This document shows positions 51,746 to 60,530 of a DNA stretch of 64,000 nt, piece after piece. The DNA is from Muribaculaceae bacterium (GTDB lineage Bacteria; Bacteroidota; Bacteroidia; Bacteroidales; Muribaculaceae): NCBI GenBank assembly GCA_014867205.1, contig WGUO01000019.1:1-64000 (forward strand). Direction: 5' to 3'. The translations under genes and the position numbers were made by a program. Within the stretch, counting starts at the first letter, position 1. Each line of letters opens with the position of its first letter. The notes under the pieces are model-generated. The model was not told the DNA's origin. It worked only from the letters and a program-made list of their open reading frames with translations, and did not search any database.

Positions 51746-52855
51746 TTATTTCTTGACGATCACTGAAAGGATGCGTTCGATGTCGGATTCTTTCAGCCCG
51801 CTATACATAGGCAGGCATATCACGGAGTTGGCCATTCGGTGAGCGTTAGGCAGGTTACTTGGATCGGCCGACGGAAGACCACGGTAAGTAGTGAATTCAG
51901 TGATAAGGGGGTAGAAGTATCTGCGTCCGAAGATATTGTGCTCCTTGAGTTTGCCATAGAGCTCATCACGTGTCATGCCGTAGACCTCCGTGTCCACGAA
52001 AATCGGGAAGTAACTGTAATTGTGTCGCACGCCGGGCATATCCTTTAGATAACTGATACCCTCGACATCCTTGAGAGTCTCACGGTAGAGTTGAGCCGAT
52101 TGCTTCCTTGACTCAATGGCCTTGTCCACCTGACGGAGGTTGAGAATGCCGTATGCCGCCCTCATCTCATCCATCTTTGAGTTGATGCCTGGAGCGACAA
52201 CCTCGGTCTCGTTTTTAAAGCCGAAGTTCTTCAGATAGTCTATCCTGCGTTTCATCTCCTCGTCGTGCATTACGAGAGCACCCCCTTCAATGGTATTGTA
52301 GACCTTGGTGGCATGGAACGACAGGGTCGAGACATCGCCGGCATTGAGAACCGATTCGCCGTCAACCTGAACTCCGAAGGCGTGAGCAGCATCGTAGATC
52401 ACCTTGAGGCCATAAGTGTCGGCTATGCGCTGAATGTTCTTAGTGTCGCAGGGCTGGCCATAGACATGTACAGGCACGATGGCCGTCGTCTTGGGAGTTA
52501 TGGCGGCCTCTATCTTAGCGGGATCAAGGTTGCCTGTAGCCGGGTCGATATCTACAAATACCGGCTTAATGCCGTTCCACCAAAGCGAGTGTGCCGTAGC
52601 CACAAAACTATAGGGTGTAGTGATGACCTCGCCCGTGACGCGGAGTGCCTGCAGTGCTGTTATGATAGGAAGAGTGCCGTTGGTGAACAGACTGATATAG
52701 GGTACTTTGAGATAATCGCAAAGTTCCTTTTCAAGACGCTTGTGAAATTCGCCGTTATTGGTTATCCACTTGCTTGCCCATATCTCCTTGAGCAACGATG
52801 TGAATTCATCGAGGTCAGGCAGGAGTGGGCTTGTGACCATTATCTTGTTTTCCAT
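51746..52855 (-). CDS. Sugar aminotransferase of DegT/DnrJ/EryC1 family, second copy
   Basis: PLP enzyme of 369 residues: GTLPIITALQALRV, IYDAAHAFGVQVDG, PLP lysine in LSFHATKVYNTIEGGALV, and GINSKMDEMRAAYG. The HATKVYNTIEGGA form is typical of dTDP-4-keto-6-deoxy-sugar aminotransferases (WecE/VioA/FdtB types). With the WecF-like transferase this points to a dTDP-4-amino-4,6-dideoxyhexose as the second sugar. The genes for dTDP-4-keto-6-deoxyglucose (rmlA, rmlB) are not in the window. Exact regiochemistry is uncertain. Confidence 0.9.
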   Translation of the reverse strand: MENKIMVTSPLLPDLDEFTSLLKEIWASKWITNNGEFHKRLEKELCDYLKVPYISLFTNGTLPIITALQALRVTGEVITTPYSFVATAHSLWWNGIKPVFVDIDPATGNLDPAKIEAAITPKTTAIVPVHVYGQPCDTKNIQRIADTYGLKVIYDAAHAFGVQVDGESVLNAGDVSTLSFHATKVYNTIEGGALVMHDEEMKRRIDYLKNFGFKNETEVVAPGINSKMDEMRAAYGILNLRQVDKAIESRKQSAQLYRETLKDVEGISYLKDMPGVRHNYSYFPIFVDTEVYGMTRDELYGKLKEHNIFGRRYFYPLITEFTTYRGLPSADPSNLPNAHRMANSVICLPMYSGLKESDIERILSVIVKK

Positions 52856-52876
52856 GTCGGAATTGTTTATTACCCA

Positions 52877-54343
52877 TCATGATCTTGCAGGACCTGACTT
52901 TACGAACGATAATAGTTCGCGCAGGTCACGCGAGTCTGTGAGTTTTGTTATGACTAAGTAAAATATTATTCCCACGGGTATTCCGGCCACGAGTTTTATC
53001 CATTCAACAGGAATTGCAAGAGTGAATGCATAAGTCGCTGCTGCCATTAAGACTGAATAAGCCAGACTCGGCATCAGATACCTCATCTGTCTCATAAATC
53101 CGAGTCCAATCAGTTTGCCCGTATAGTGCGTATTGATAAATAGGCTTATGATGTTGGTGGCGACTGAACCCCAGCAGAGGGCAATCAGTCCAAACGGTAT
53201 TGTCACGCATATTATGGCTATGCCGATTATTTTCTTCCAGATCTCGAGTTTGAGAAAGAGGTCACTCCGGCCCTTCACCTGCAGCAGGTTGAGATTAATG
53301 GCATGAATCGGATACCATATCATCGAGAGGCAGATTATCGGGAGCAGAGTAGCGGAGAAGAGCCAGTTCTTATTGAGAAAAACGAGGATGAATGGACGGG
53401 AGAGAGCCGCCAGTCCGAGCATCAGCGGGAATATGACAAATGCCGAAACACGCAGAAACCTTGTGTATACATCTCGAAGCCGGTTATCGTCTCGGATGGT
53501 GCACAGTGCAGGATATGTCACCCTTTGCAGCACTGAGGTAAGAGTGGAGGAAGGGAGTTCGGCGAAACCGTGTGCACGTGTATAATATCCGAGGTCCGAG
53601 GCGTTGAACACCTTGCCGATCACAAGTTTGAATATATTGGCGTAGATTGTGTTTATGATTCCGCTGACAGCGAGTTTGGAGCCAAACCCGAACATGACAC
53701 GGAATGACCTCCAGGAGTAACTGAGTATGGGACGCCAGTGTGACTGAATCCACAGCATCACTGCGTTTATGATGATGTGGGTGACGTGAAGCCATACGAT
53801 TGACCATACACCACAGCCGGTATATGCCATCGTCACCCCCACGACTCCTGAAATGATCGCTGCCGAGAATGAGGCCTTGGCCTGGGTCTTGAAGTCAATC
53901 TTAACAGTCAGCAGGGCTCGCTGTACGACGACAAGCGAGTTTACTATGACACTGAGGGAAATCACCCTCATCAGCGGTGTCAGAATCGGCTGGTCATAGA
54001 ATCGCGCTATGAGCGGCGCGCTCAGGAACAGGACTGCGTACAGGAAAACTCCGACAACGATATTGAAGAAGAATACCGTGGAGTTATCGGTCTCAGTGCG
54101 GTCCTGCTTGCGTATCAGGGCCTGTGAGAAACCACTGTCGACGAGCGATTGGGAAACGGCAATAAAGATTGTCAGCATTGCCACCAGACCATAGTCGGCC
54201 GGTGTCAGTATACGGGCCATGATAATCATGACCACGAACTGAATGATCTGAACGGAAAAACGTTCGGCCATGCTCCATACAGTTCCCCACAGGGTCTTGC
54301 GTTTCAGTGAGCCGGGGTCGTCTTGTTTCTCTTCCTTATGCAT
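52877..54343 (-). CDS. Wzx-like flippase (MOP superfamily)
   Basis: Membrane protein of 488 residues with about twelve to fourteen hydrophobic segments. It moves the undecaprenyl-linked repeat unit to the periplasmic side. Signature parts are ILTPADYGLVAMLTIFIAV, DSGFSQALIRKQ, and FGFGSKLAVSGIINTIYAN, as in WzxC/RfbX-type exporters. 80 bases after the Wzc gene and 21 bases before the aminotransferase. Confidence 0.92.
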   Translation of the reverse strand: MHKEEKQDDPGSLKRKTLWGTVWSMAERFSVQIIQFVVMIIMARILTPADYGLVAMLTIFIAVSQSLVDSGFSQALIRKQDRTETDNSTVFFFNIVVGVFLYAVLFLSAPLIARFYDQPILTPLMRVISLSVIVNSLVVVQRALLTVKIDFKTQAKASFSAAIISGVVGVTMAYTGCGVWSIVWLHVTHIIINAVMLWIQSHWRPILSYSWRSFRVMFGFGSKLAVSGIINTIYANIFKLVIGKVFNASDLGYYTRAHGFAELPSSTLTSVLQRVTYPALCTIRDDNRLRDVYTRFLRVSAFVIFPLMLGLAALSRPFILVFLNKNWLFSATLLPIICLSMIWYPIHAINLNLLQVKGRSDLFLKLEIWKKIIGIAIICVTIPFGLIALCWGSVATNIISLFINTHYTGKLIGLGFMRQMRYLMPSLAYSVLMAAATYAFTLAIPVEWIKLVAGIPVGIIFYLVITKLTDSRDLRELLSFVKSGPARS

Positions 54344-54423
54344 TTTACTCCGTTTCCTAAGCCATGCAGTGTTTGGAACTCTATTTCAGGTTTATTAGTC
54401 GGATAGTATGATCAAATTTGATC

Positions 54424-56850
54424 TCAGACATGCTCGCTTGTAGAGTAGTAACTCTTAAGACCTGCAGAAGGCTCGACGCCATTCAGTATAATCGCCATGT
54501 TGGTGAGCTCCTTGCTGCGGTACATTTTCTCAAGCTCAGGGAGTGCTGTGCGCTCCAGATGTCCGATTCTTACCACGAAGAGGCAACGGTCGCAAACCTT
54601 CTCGATTACCCTTGAGTCTGCCATTGAGTTGATAGGAGTGCAGTCTATCAGCACATAATCATAATCACGGGCCATCTCGTCGAGCATTCTTGAGAAGCGT
54701 TCAGTCTCGAGTAACTCTGTGGGGTTAGGCGGGAAGTAGCCGACCGGCATCACGTCAGCACCGTGAAGTGCCGGATTTGTCACCACCAGTTTTCTCCAGT
54801 CGTCGATGCTTCCGCTCAGATAATTGCTCAGGCCCTTGGTCGGACTTCCGGCGATTTCTGAAGTCGTGCCATGGCGCATGTCACCGTCGACCACCATCAC
54901 TTTCTTGTCGCGCAGTGCGAGGGCGACTGCAAGATTGACAGTGATAAATGACTTGCCGTTGTCAGAGTCAATTGAGGTAAGCATAACCCTAGAGCCGCGT
55001 ATCTTGTGACCTTCGCCATCAGTCCCGTCGTTTTTGGAGAGCATGTTGAGGTTGGTCCTTAGCACGCGGAACGCGTCGTTGACAACATTACGGTTTGACG
55101 GCTCGACCACAATTTCCTCATTGATTCCGGCGGCTTTGCGCTGCTTGCGGCTCTTGCGGTTTTTCCACCATGGGATTTCACCGATCAGAGGAATCGTCAT
55201 TCCCTCGAGTTCTTTCTTGTCGCGAACCTTGGTATTGGTTGATTCCCTGATGAAATTATATCCGAAGGGCAGGAAGGCTCCAAAGAGGAATGCAAGAGCG
55301 ATCACCAGTTTCTTCTTGGGAGAAACCGGTTTCATCGGTCCGTTGGGTTTTGCAATCACCTCTGTATTATAAGGTGTGAAGGCCTGACTCAACTGATTTT
55401 CCTCACGTTTTTGCAGCAGGAAAGTGTAAAGACTTTCCATCACCTTGCGTTTGCGTTCAATCGAGAGTATATGCTGACTCTGGCCAGGGGTCTTTGCGAG
55501 ATTTGTCTTCGCCTCAGTCTGAGCGGCGCTTGCTGTGCGTATCTGGGTGTTGAGAGACGCAATTGCGTTTGACAGCGACTGTTCGATGCCGGTCCGCATT
55601 TCCCTCAGCCTTGTGTCATAGCCGGTGATCAGAGGGTGGTTGGATGTGGAGTTCGCGGCCAGCCGGTTGCGTTCGAGCAGGATTTTATTATACTCGAGCA
55701 CAGAGGCTTCTATCCCTGATGAGATACCAATGTTGGCAGGCAGAACGTCATCGGCATGTTTGGGGTCATGCATATAGTTGAGCATGTACTGTGCGATTGT
55801 GATCTGATTGGTCAGCAACTGGAGTTGCTCGCGTTTGGCCTGGCTGTCCTGCATATATATCATTGTGCTCTGAGCGATGCTTGGCACAAGATTGTCCGAC
55901 TGATAGGCAGCTATGTCATAATCTACGCCTCCAAGTTCACGCTCGAGCGAGACAAGTCGCTCGTTGATGAACTCTGTCGAAGCCTTGGTGGTGGCGTTAT
56001 GGGTCTGTACCCAACTTTCGTTATATACCTTGATGATATTGTCGAGAATGTCGTCAGCGCGCTGCAGTACGTTGTCTGACGCTGTCAGCTCGAGAGTGTT
56101 GGCCCACTGGTCAAGGAGTTTTATGTCTATCTTGCCCTGGAATGCAGTTGTGGCAACGATGATAGGCTGGCGTCCTATCTTCAGTTCATACTCGGTGCCA
56201 GGTTTGTATTTGGGCCCCTGGCTAATGAGCAGAAGTCCCATAGGTGTCTCCACAGGCTTGCCGAAATGCACCGGGGCTTTCTGCACGAAATCAACTGGGG
56301 CAGAACCCGAATGAATATCGCCGAGCTGGAAATCCGATAACTTGATATCACCGTTTTTGGCGATGTGCATCATAAACGATCCCCCTTGCTCGTCGGTGAG
56401 CTGGGGCATGTCGACAATGACCGGAAGAGAGTCTCCGTAGAGGATTTTGTCATGGAACCGGCCCGGCTCGGCATAACTGATGTTCAGCCTGAGGTTGCGG
56501 ACCACCTCCTCCATAATGTCGGGACTTTGCAGTTTATTGATCTCATCGCGGATGTTGGTATTGGATGAGAACATACCCATTCCGGCAAACGCGCTGAGCT
56601 GTGATCCTATAGAAGTGCCACCTGATTCCTCCTTGATTACCACCATAGAGGTTCTCTTGTAGGTGGGTTGCTGACGCAGCACATAGAATGTAGCAAGTGC
56701 CGTGCAGACCATAGCCGAGACAATAATCCAGGGCCAGTGGCGGAGGGTGATTCTAATTACGTCTGAAATCTTTGCAGATTTCGCTGATGTGTTGTTTTCC
56801 TCGTCGATATGCATGATGTGTAATGATGCGTTCTGTTTAGTGTCGGGCAT
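54424..56850 (-). CDS. Wzc-like polysaccharide co-polymerase and BY-kinase
   Basis: Protein of 808 residues. N-terminal Wzz domain with membrane helix one at about 34-54 (WPWIIVSAMVCTALATFYVL), a long periplasmic coiled region, GNVR-type segment and membrane helix two at about 500-520 (LVIALAFLFGAFLPFGYNF). The cytoplasmic kinase has a P-loop reading SIDSDNGKSF, VMVVDGDMRHG and YDYVLIDCTPI. The P-loop lacks the usual PGEGKT sequence but keeps GKS. The C-terminal tail has only a tyrosine pair (KSYYSTSEHV) instead of a long tyrosine cluster, so regulation by phosphorylation may be simpler. 13 bases after wza. Confidence 0.92.
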   Translation of the reverse strand: MPDTKQNASLHIMHIDEENNTSAKSAKISDVIRITLRHWPWIIVSAMVCTALATFYVLRQQPTYKRTSMVVIKEESGGTSIGSQLSAFAGMGMFSSNTNIRDEINKLQSPDIMEEVVRNLRLNISYAEPGRFHDKILYGDSLPVIVDMPQLTDEQGGSFMMHIAKNGDIKLSDFQLGDIHSGSAPVDFVQKAPVHFGKPVETPMGLLLISQGPKYKPGTEYELKIGRQPIIVATTAFQGKIDIKLLDQWANTLELTASDNVLQRADDILDNIIKVYNESWVQTHNATTKASTEFINERLVSLERELGGVDYDIAAYQSDNLVPSIAQSTMIYMQDSQAKREQLQLLTNQITIAQYMLNYMHDPKHADDVLPANIGISSGIEASVLEYNKILLERNRLAANSTSNHPLITGYDTRLREMRTGIEQSLSNAIASLNTQIRTASAAQTEAKTNLAKTPGQSQHILSIERKRKVMESLYTFLLQKREENQLSQAFTPYNTEVIAKPNGPMKPVSPKKKLVIALAFLFGAFLPFGYNFIRESTNTKVRDKKELEGMTIPLIGEIPWWKNRKSRKQRKAAGINEEIVVEPSNRNVVNDAFRVLRTNLNMLSKNDGTDGEGHKIRGSRVMLTSIDSDNGKSFITVNLAVALALRDKKVMVVDGDMRHGTTSEIAGSPTKGLSNYLSGSIDDWRKLVVTNPALHGADVMPVGYFPPNPTELLETERFSRMLDEMARDYDYVLIDCTPINSMADSRVIEKVCDRCLFVVRIGHLERTALPELEKMYRSKELTNMAIILNGVEPSAGLKSYYSTSEHV

Positions 56851-56863
56851 GCATGCCCGTGAG

Positions 56864-57661
56864 TTATCTAAAGATTATGACGGCGATTGATGCAAGTACA
56901 CTGGCCACCGAGACCCATACCGAAGGATTGTAGAATACGTTGGCGGTCTCGGTTGCCTGTCTTTTCCTCGTGTTGTTGGGCTCTACATAGACCACATCGT
57001 TCTGGCGCAGGTAATATGCCGGGCTCTCCATCAGAGACTTAGTGTCGGTGAGGTCAATTCGGTAGGCGACATCCTTGCCATTCTCCTCACGCACCACAAG
57101 GATATTGTTGCGCAGGCCCGTGATATTAAGGTCTCCGGCCTTCGATAGGGCCTGCATGATGGTCATGTTGTCCCGGTCAATCTGATACTCGCCGGGATTG
57201 CGCACATCTCCGAGTACAGAGATTCGCGCGTTGAGGTATTCGACAGTGACCACGGGATCTTTGACAAGCTCGCGTGAGATGATCTCGCGCTTTATGAGCT
57301 CGGCCACACCATATCTGTTAAGTCCTGCCACATGAAGTCTGCCGATTAGCGGGAAGTCTATGTAGCCCTCGGGGTCTATTGTGTACGCGGCTGCCTTGGA
57401 TTCTGTCATCGAGCCATTCGCGCCCATACCGATTCGGTATTGGGCTATGGCGAGGTTGAAGGCAACTGCGAGCTCAGGGTCTTTCGACGTGACAATGATT
57501 GCGAGTTTGTCGTCAGGCTGCACCGTGATTCTTACGGGATCTGCCACGGGAGTGGTCTGTCCGTTCTCGAATCCCTGCATGTAGGTAATGTCTTTCGGCA
57601 CCTTGCACGATACGAGGCACATGCTTATGGCGGCGCAAATCAGCAGATTCTTTAATTTCAT
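56864..57661 (-). CDS. Wza-like outer-membrane polysaccharide export lipoprotein
   Basis: Protein of 265 residues, first gene of the locus. Lipobox CLVSC with the lipid cysteine at residue 19; Poly_export domain (about 45-135: VRITVQPDDKLAIIVTSKD, YTIDPEGYIDFPLIGRLHVAG), an SLBB-type domain (about 145-200: ISVLGDVRNPGEYQI) and a C-terminal membrane helix (VWVSVASVLASIAVIIF). The C-terminal helix is typical of Bacteroidota members. It forms the export channel with Wzc. Confidence 0.93.
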   Translation of the reverse strand: MKLKNLLICAAISMCLVSCKVPKDITYMQGFENGQTTPVADPVRITVQPDDKLAIIVTSKDPELAVAFNLAIAQYRIGMGANGSMTESKAAAYTIDPEGYIDFPLIGRLHVAGLNRYGVAELIKREIISRELVKDPVVTVEYLNARISVLGDVRNPGEYQIDRDNMTIMQALSKAGDLNITGLRNNILVVREENGKDVAYRIDLTDTKSLMESPAYYLRQNDVVYVEPNNTRKRQATETANVFYNPSVWVSVASVLASIAVIIFR

Positions 57662-57988
57662 TTTGTCTGATGTTTAATTGTCGGCTGAACCCTCAGGACG
57701 GGAGTCCGTCAGATGCATCGACTTTAGTGTGGACCTGACGCCACCGGAATGGCGGCCCACTTTTGTTTATGATGTGTCTTTAGTCCTGCATGAGTGTGTA
57801 AAAGATGCGTTCTCAAGCAGTTATGGGTGGATAAACTTGAAATGTCTATTTTTGTGGGGATGTCCTGTATATTGAATACGCACATCCTGCGTTCTGTTTT
57901 TTTGGTTTTCGGTTAGTGGGATTCAGGCATCAACAACAGGGTCGGATAATCTCAGGCCATGCGAGAGATACTTAAATCCGCGAATTTT
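57662..57988 (-). promoter_or_regulatory. Long leader of the polysaccharide operon
   Basis: About 330 untranslated bases between the promoter and wza. Three small stems are visible: 57697-57701/57706-57710, 57739-57743/57750-57754 and 57858-57863/57882-57887. Bacteroides capsule operons have long leaders used by UpxY antiterminators; no UpxY-like gene is in this window. Control through this leader is inference. Confidence 0.45.
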
Positions 57989-57995
57989 CAAAAAA

Positions 57996-58026
57996 CAAAA
58001 TTACTATTTTTTACCGAAATTACAAA
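57996..58026 (-). promoter_or_regulatory. Promoter of the polysaccharide operon
   Basis: On the minus strand TTTG (complement of 58023-58026), exactly 19 bases, then TAATTTTG (complement of 57996-58003). Full consensus match; start point near 57989. Confidence 0.75.
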
Positions 58027-58044
58027 ACAATTTTAAGATATGCG

Positions 58045-58076
58045 GTTGTGAGATTGCTGGAATGTCTTTAATTTTG
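58045..58076 (+). promoter_or_regulatory. Promoter of the DUF4491 gene
   Basis: GTTG (58045-58048), 20 bases, then TAATTTTG (58069-58076), facing away from the polysaccharide promoter 40 bases away. Confidence 0.6.
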
Positions 58077-58151
58077 CGGGTGTAAATGATGATTCACGTG
58101 ATAGCCGTCATGTGGCATCATCAATCGGGAAATGCTATTATTGTTATATTT

Positions 58152-58502
58152 ATGACAGAGTATATGGAGAAAGCATGTGCGTTTATGACGCAGTATAATC
58201 TTGAGGGCCTGCTGATTGGACTGGCTACTTTTCTTATCATCGGATTGTTCCATCCTCTTGTGATAAAAGGGGAATATTATTTCGGGGCTAAGATCAGATG
58301 GGCCTTTCTGATAGCCGGAGTAGTCTTTCTTGCGCTCACAGTCGCTGTCAGAAATACCTTTGCCTCATCGCTGCTCGGGGTGACTGCCTTCAGCTGTTTC
58401 TGGAGCATCCATGAGGTTACGGAACAGGTGGAGCGTGTCCGCAAGGGCTGGTTCCCTGCCAATCCCAAGCGTTCGTCCGGCAGCCGGAACCACGGTGAAT
58501 AA
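58152..58502 (+). CDS. DUF4491 family small membrane protein
   Basis: Protein of 116 residues matching DUF4491: YNLEGLLIGLATFLIIGLFHP followed by VIKGEYYFGAKIRWAFLIAG. Three membrane helices are visible (about 13-32, 45-65 and 75-92). Function unknown. The start at 58152 is chosen because it lies after the predicted transcription start; starts at 58164 or 58185 are possible. It is transcribed divergently from the polysaccharide operon. Its stop codon lies in the arm of a terminator. Confidence 0.8.
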   Translation: MTEYMEKACAFMTQYNLEGLLIGLATFLIIGLFHPLVIKGEYYFGAKIRWAFLIAGVVFLALTVAVRNTFASSLLGVTAFSCFWSIHEVTEQVERVRKGWFPANPKRSSGSRNHGE

Positions 58503-58540
58503 ATGGGCCGGCCGCATTGAAATGCAGGCCGGCCCATTTA
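58500..58540. terminator. Hairpin terminator overlapping the DUF4491 stop
   Basis: Arms 58500-58513 (TAAATGGGCCGGCC, including the stop codon) and 58527-58540 pair perfectly over 14 bases. It serves the convergent lipoprotein gene as well. Confidence 0.7.
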
Positions 58541-58564
58541 CGGAAACTTAGTAGCTAAGAGTGT

Positions 58565-59026
58565 CTATTCTGGAGAGTCTGTGAATACCAGCGATCCTGT
58601 TCCGGGTTCGGTTCCTTCTGGAAGGTCTTTTGCCGAGTCTACAACCTTCACGTTGAATGCAGCAGCCGCGAATCCAAGAGACTTGTCAACCTGTGCCACC
58701 TCGCAGTTGACGGCAAATGTGTGGTTGCCTAAAGTCGCATAAGAAGTATCGAAAGACCGTCTGAAAGGTGCGATTGGATTCCAGGCCACGCGGATATTGT
58801 CCCAGTAATAAGACACAGAGGTGACAATGGCTTTTGATCCGTTACCCGTGACGCTTATCTCAGTGATCTCAAACGGAGAGTCCTTGACAAGATATACGAC
58901 ATTGTTGTCTATTACGACATTGTTCATTTTCACGATGATGTCCACATCAGGCACATCATTGTCGTCGCTGCAAGACGCGAGCAGGAGAAAGGGCGCGAGC
59001 AGGAGCAGGTAAAGTAGTTTTTTCAT
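58565..59026 (-). CDS. Putative surface-exposed lipoprotein
   Basis: Protein of 153 residues with a lipoprotein signal (LLLLAPFLLLASC, lipid Cys19) followed by SDDND, an acidic sequence that in Bacteroidota acts as a signal for export to the cell surface. The mature part is beta-rich (VVYLVKDSPFEITEISV, IVTSVSYYWDNIRVAWN, GNHTFAVNCEVAQ), probably one Ig-like or DUF-type sandwich. Function unknown. Monocistronic between two terminators. Confidence 0.75.
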   Translation of the reverse strand: MKKLLYLLLLAPFLLLASCSDDNDVPDVDIIVKMNNVVIDNNVVYLVKDSPFEITEISVTGNGSKAIVTSVSYYWDNIRVAWNPIAPFRRSFDTSYATLGNHTFAVNCEVAQVDKSLGFAAAAFNVKVVDSAKDLPEGTEPGTGSLVFTDSPE

Positions 59027-59166
59027 AATTTATATAGTTTTGTTTGTGATAGGTTCATGTGTAGTCAGCATATGTGCACGACCGCATACGGAGTCCTACC
59101 TTATAACATGCGTACTGGCCCAAAAGATTTAATCAGGCCGTAACTTCCCGACGATAAGCATCAAAA

Positions 59167-59195
59167 AAAGTGTCACGCACGATGCGCGACACTTT
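59167..59195 (-). terminator. Terminator of mdh
   Basis: Stem AAAGTGTCACGC (59167-59178) with GCGCGACACTTT (59184-59195), one mismatch, followed on the minus strand by a run of seven T. Confidence 0.7.
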
Positions 59196-59198
59196 CTT

Positions 59199-59244
59199 AT
59201 ATAATACTGTGTGTTGATCAGATATAATACTGTGTGTTGATCAG
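59199..59244 (-). repeat. 23-bp tandem duplication at the end of mdh
   Basis: Two perfect copies of a 23-base unit (59199-59221 and 59222-59244). The second copy contains the mdh stop codon (59241-59243), the first a duplicate of it. Confidence 0.85.
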
Positions 59245-60254
59245 ACAGTCTTCTCGAGCAGATAGGGGTTGAGTTCGCCCCACTTCTCGATGGGAGGCAT
59301 GATGCCGAGCGAGATGACCTCGTCGCGCAGAGTGCAGAGGTGCTTGTAGCTCTTCTCGAGTTCTACCTGCTCCTCGGGAGTTCCGGCAACCTGACGGAAT
59401 GTCGCGCCGTCGGAAGTGATGGTAGTCTCCATGGCCATCATGATGTTGTGGAACTTGTCGTCGTTAACATATACTCCGGCAGGCCACTTGAAGGCGGGAC
59501 CTCCCATTGCAGCAGCTATCATCTCGATCGAGAGGTAAGCGGGACTCTGGAAAGAGCTGCGGCCGCGGAGCTCGATGATGTTCTTGCCACCCTGAATGAC
59601 GCGTACCTTAAGGTCTTCCCATTCCTTCTCAGGGAGAGCACCCTCGGCGATGAGCTCTGTGAGGGGCTTGCCGTCAACTGTAACTGTTGATGCATACACA
59701 GCCATCTGCTCGCCGTGACCGCCATATGTGCGGGCGTTAACCACCTTGTCGGGGCTGATCTTGAAGTATTTTGCCAGTTCGTTGCGCAGACGTGTGCTGT
59801 CGAGGGCTGCCAGTGTAGTGACGCGGCCCGGCTTAACGCCAGAGTAGAGAAGTGTGACGAGACCGGTGATGTCGGCAGGATTGAAGATCACGACGATCTG
59901 CTTGACATCGGGGCAGTACTTGCGAACGTTCTTGCCGAAGTCCTCAGCGATCTTGCAGTTGCCTGCGAGGAGGTCCTCACGGGTCATGCCGGCCTTGCGT
60001 GGTGCGCCGCCTGATGAAACGATATACTTGGCACCTGTGAACGCCTTTTCGATATCGTCGGTGAATGTCAGGTTAAGACCGTCGAAACCGCACTGAAGAA
60101 GTTCCTCGGCCACGCCCTCGAGTCCCTTGGCATAGGGGTCATAAAGGCAGATATTGGGAGTAAGGCCCATCATGATGGCTGTCTGTGCCATGTTCGAGCC
60201 AATCATTCCGGCTGCTCCAACGATGAGCAGCTTCTCGTCTGTTAAGAAATTCAT
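59241..60254 (-). CDS. mdh: Malate dehydrogenase
   Basis: NAD-dependent enzyme of 337 residues interconverting malate and oxaloacetate in the reductive branch to fumarate and succinate. Rossmann motif LIVGAAGMIGSN (residues 10-21), SSGGAPRKAGMTREDLL (mobile loop with substrate Arg), FNPADITGLV and the catalytic His in YGGHGEQM. Type typical of Bacteroidota (LDH/MDH superfamily). Single-gene unit with its own terminator; -7 box TATATTTG on the minus strand (complement of 60409-60416) lies about 155 bases upstream. Confidence 0.95.
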   Translation of the reverse strand: MNFLTDEKLLIVGAAGMIGSNMAQTAIMMGLTPNICLYDPYAKGLEGVAEELLQCGFDGLNLTFTDDIEKAFTGAKYIVSSGGAPRKAGMTREDLLAGNCKIAEDFGKNVRKYCPDVKQIVVIFNPADITGLVTLLYSGVKPGRVTTLAALDSTRLRNELAKYFKISPDKVVNARTYGGHGEQMAVYASTVTVDGKPLTELIAEGALPEKEWEDLKVRVIQGGKNIIELRGRSSFQSPAYLSIEMIAAAMGGPAFKWPAGVYVNDDKFHNIMMAMETTITSDGATFRQVAGTPEEQVELEKSYKHLCTLRDEVISLGIMPPIEKWGELNPYLLEKTV

Positions 60255-60408
60255 AGTTCTTTTAATAAAATTGGGTTATGTTTTTTATGATATTCAATTT
60301 ATTAACAATTTGTCGTGTTGCTTCGTGCCCACGACCGTCTCCGGGTTGGCATCGCAACTCTTTTCATCTGTTACAATGACTGCCGGAGAGTTTTGTTCTT
60401 TCCAATTG

Positions 60409-60446
60409 CAAATATAATGCTTTTTCAAGATTTATTAGTAAATTTG
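60409..60446. promoter_or_regulatory. Divergent -7 boxes for mdh and radA
   Basis: Minus strand TATATTTG (complement of 60409-60416) faces mdh and plus strand TAAATTTG (60439-60446) faces radA. Both fit TAnnTTTG; -33 elements are weak or ill-spaced. Confidence 0.5.
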
Positions 60447-60530
60447 TGGTGGATATTTAAAAATTTTTTGGAAACGCACCTCTTACGGTCATAAGTCCAG
60501 GCTTCGGGAAGTGTCGTTCATGATATAATT

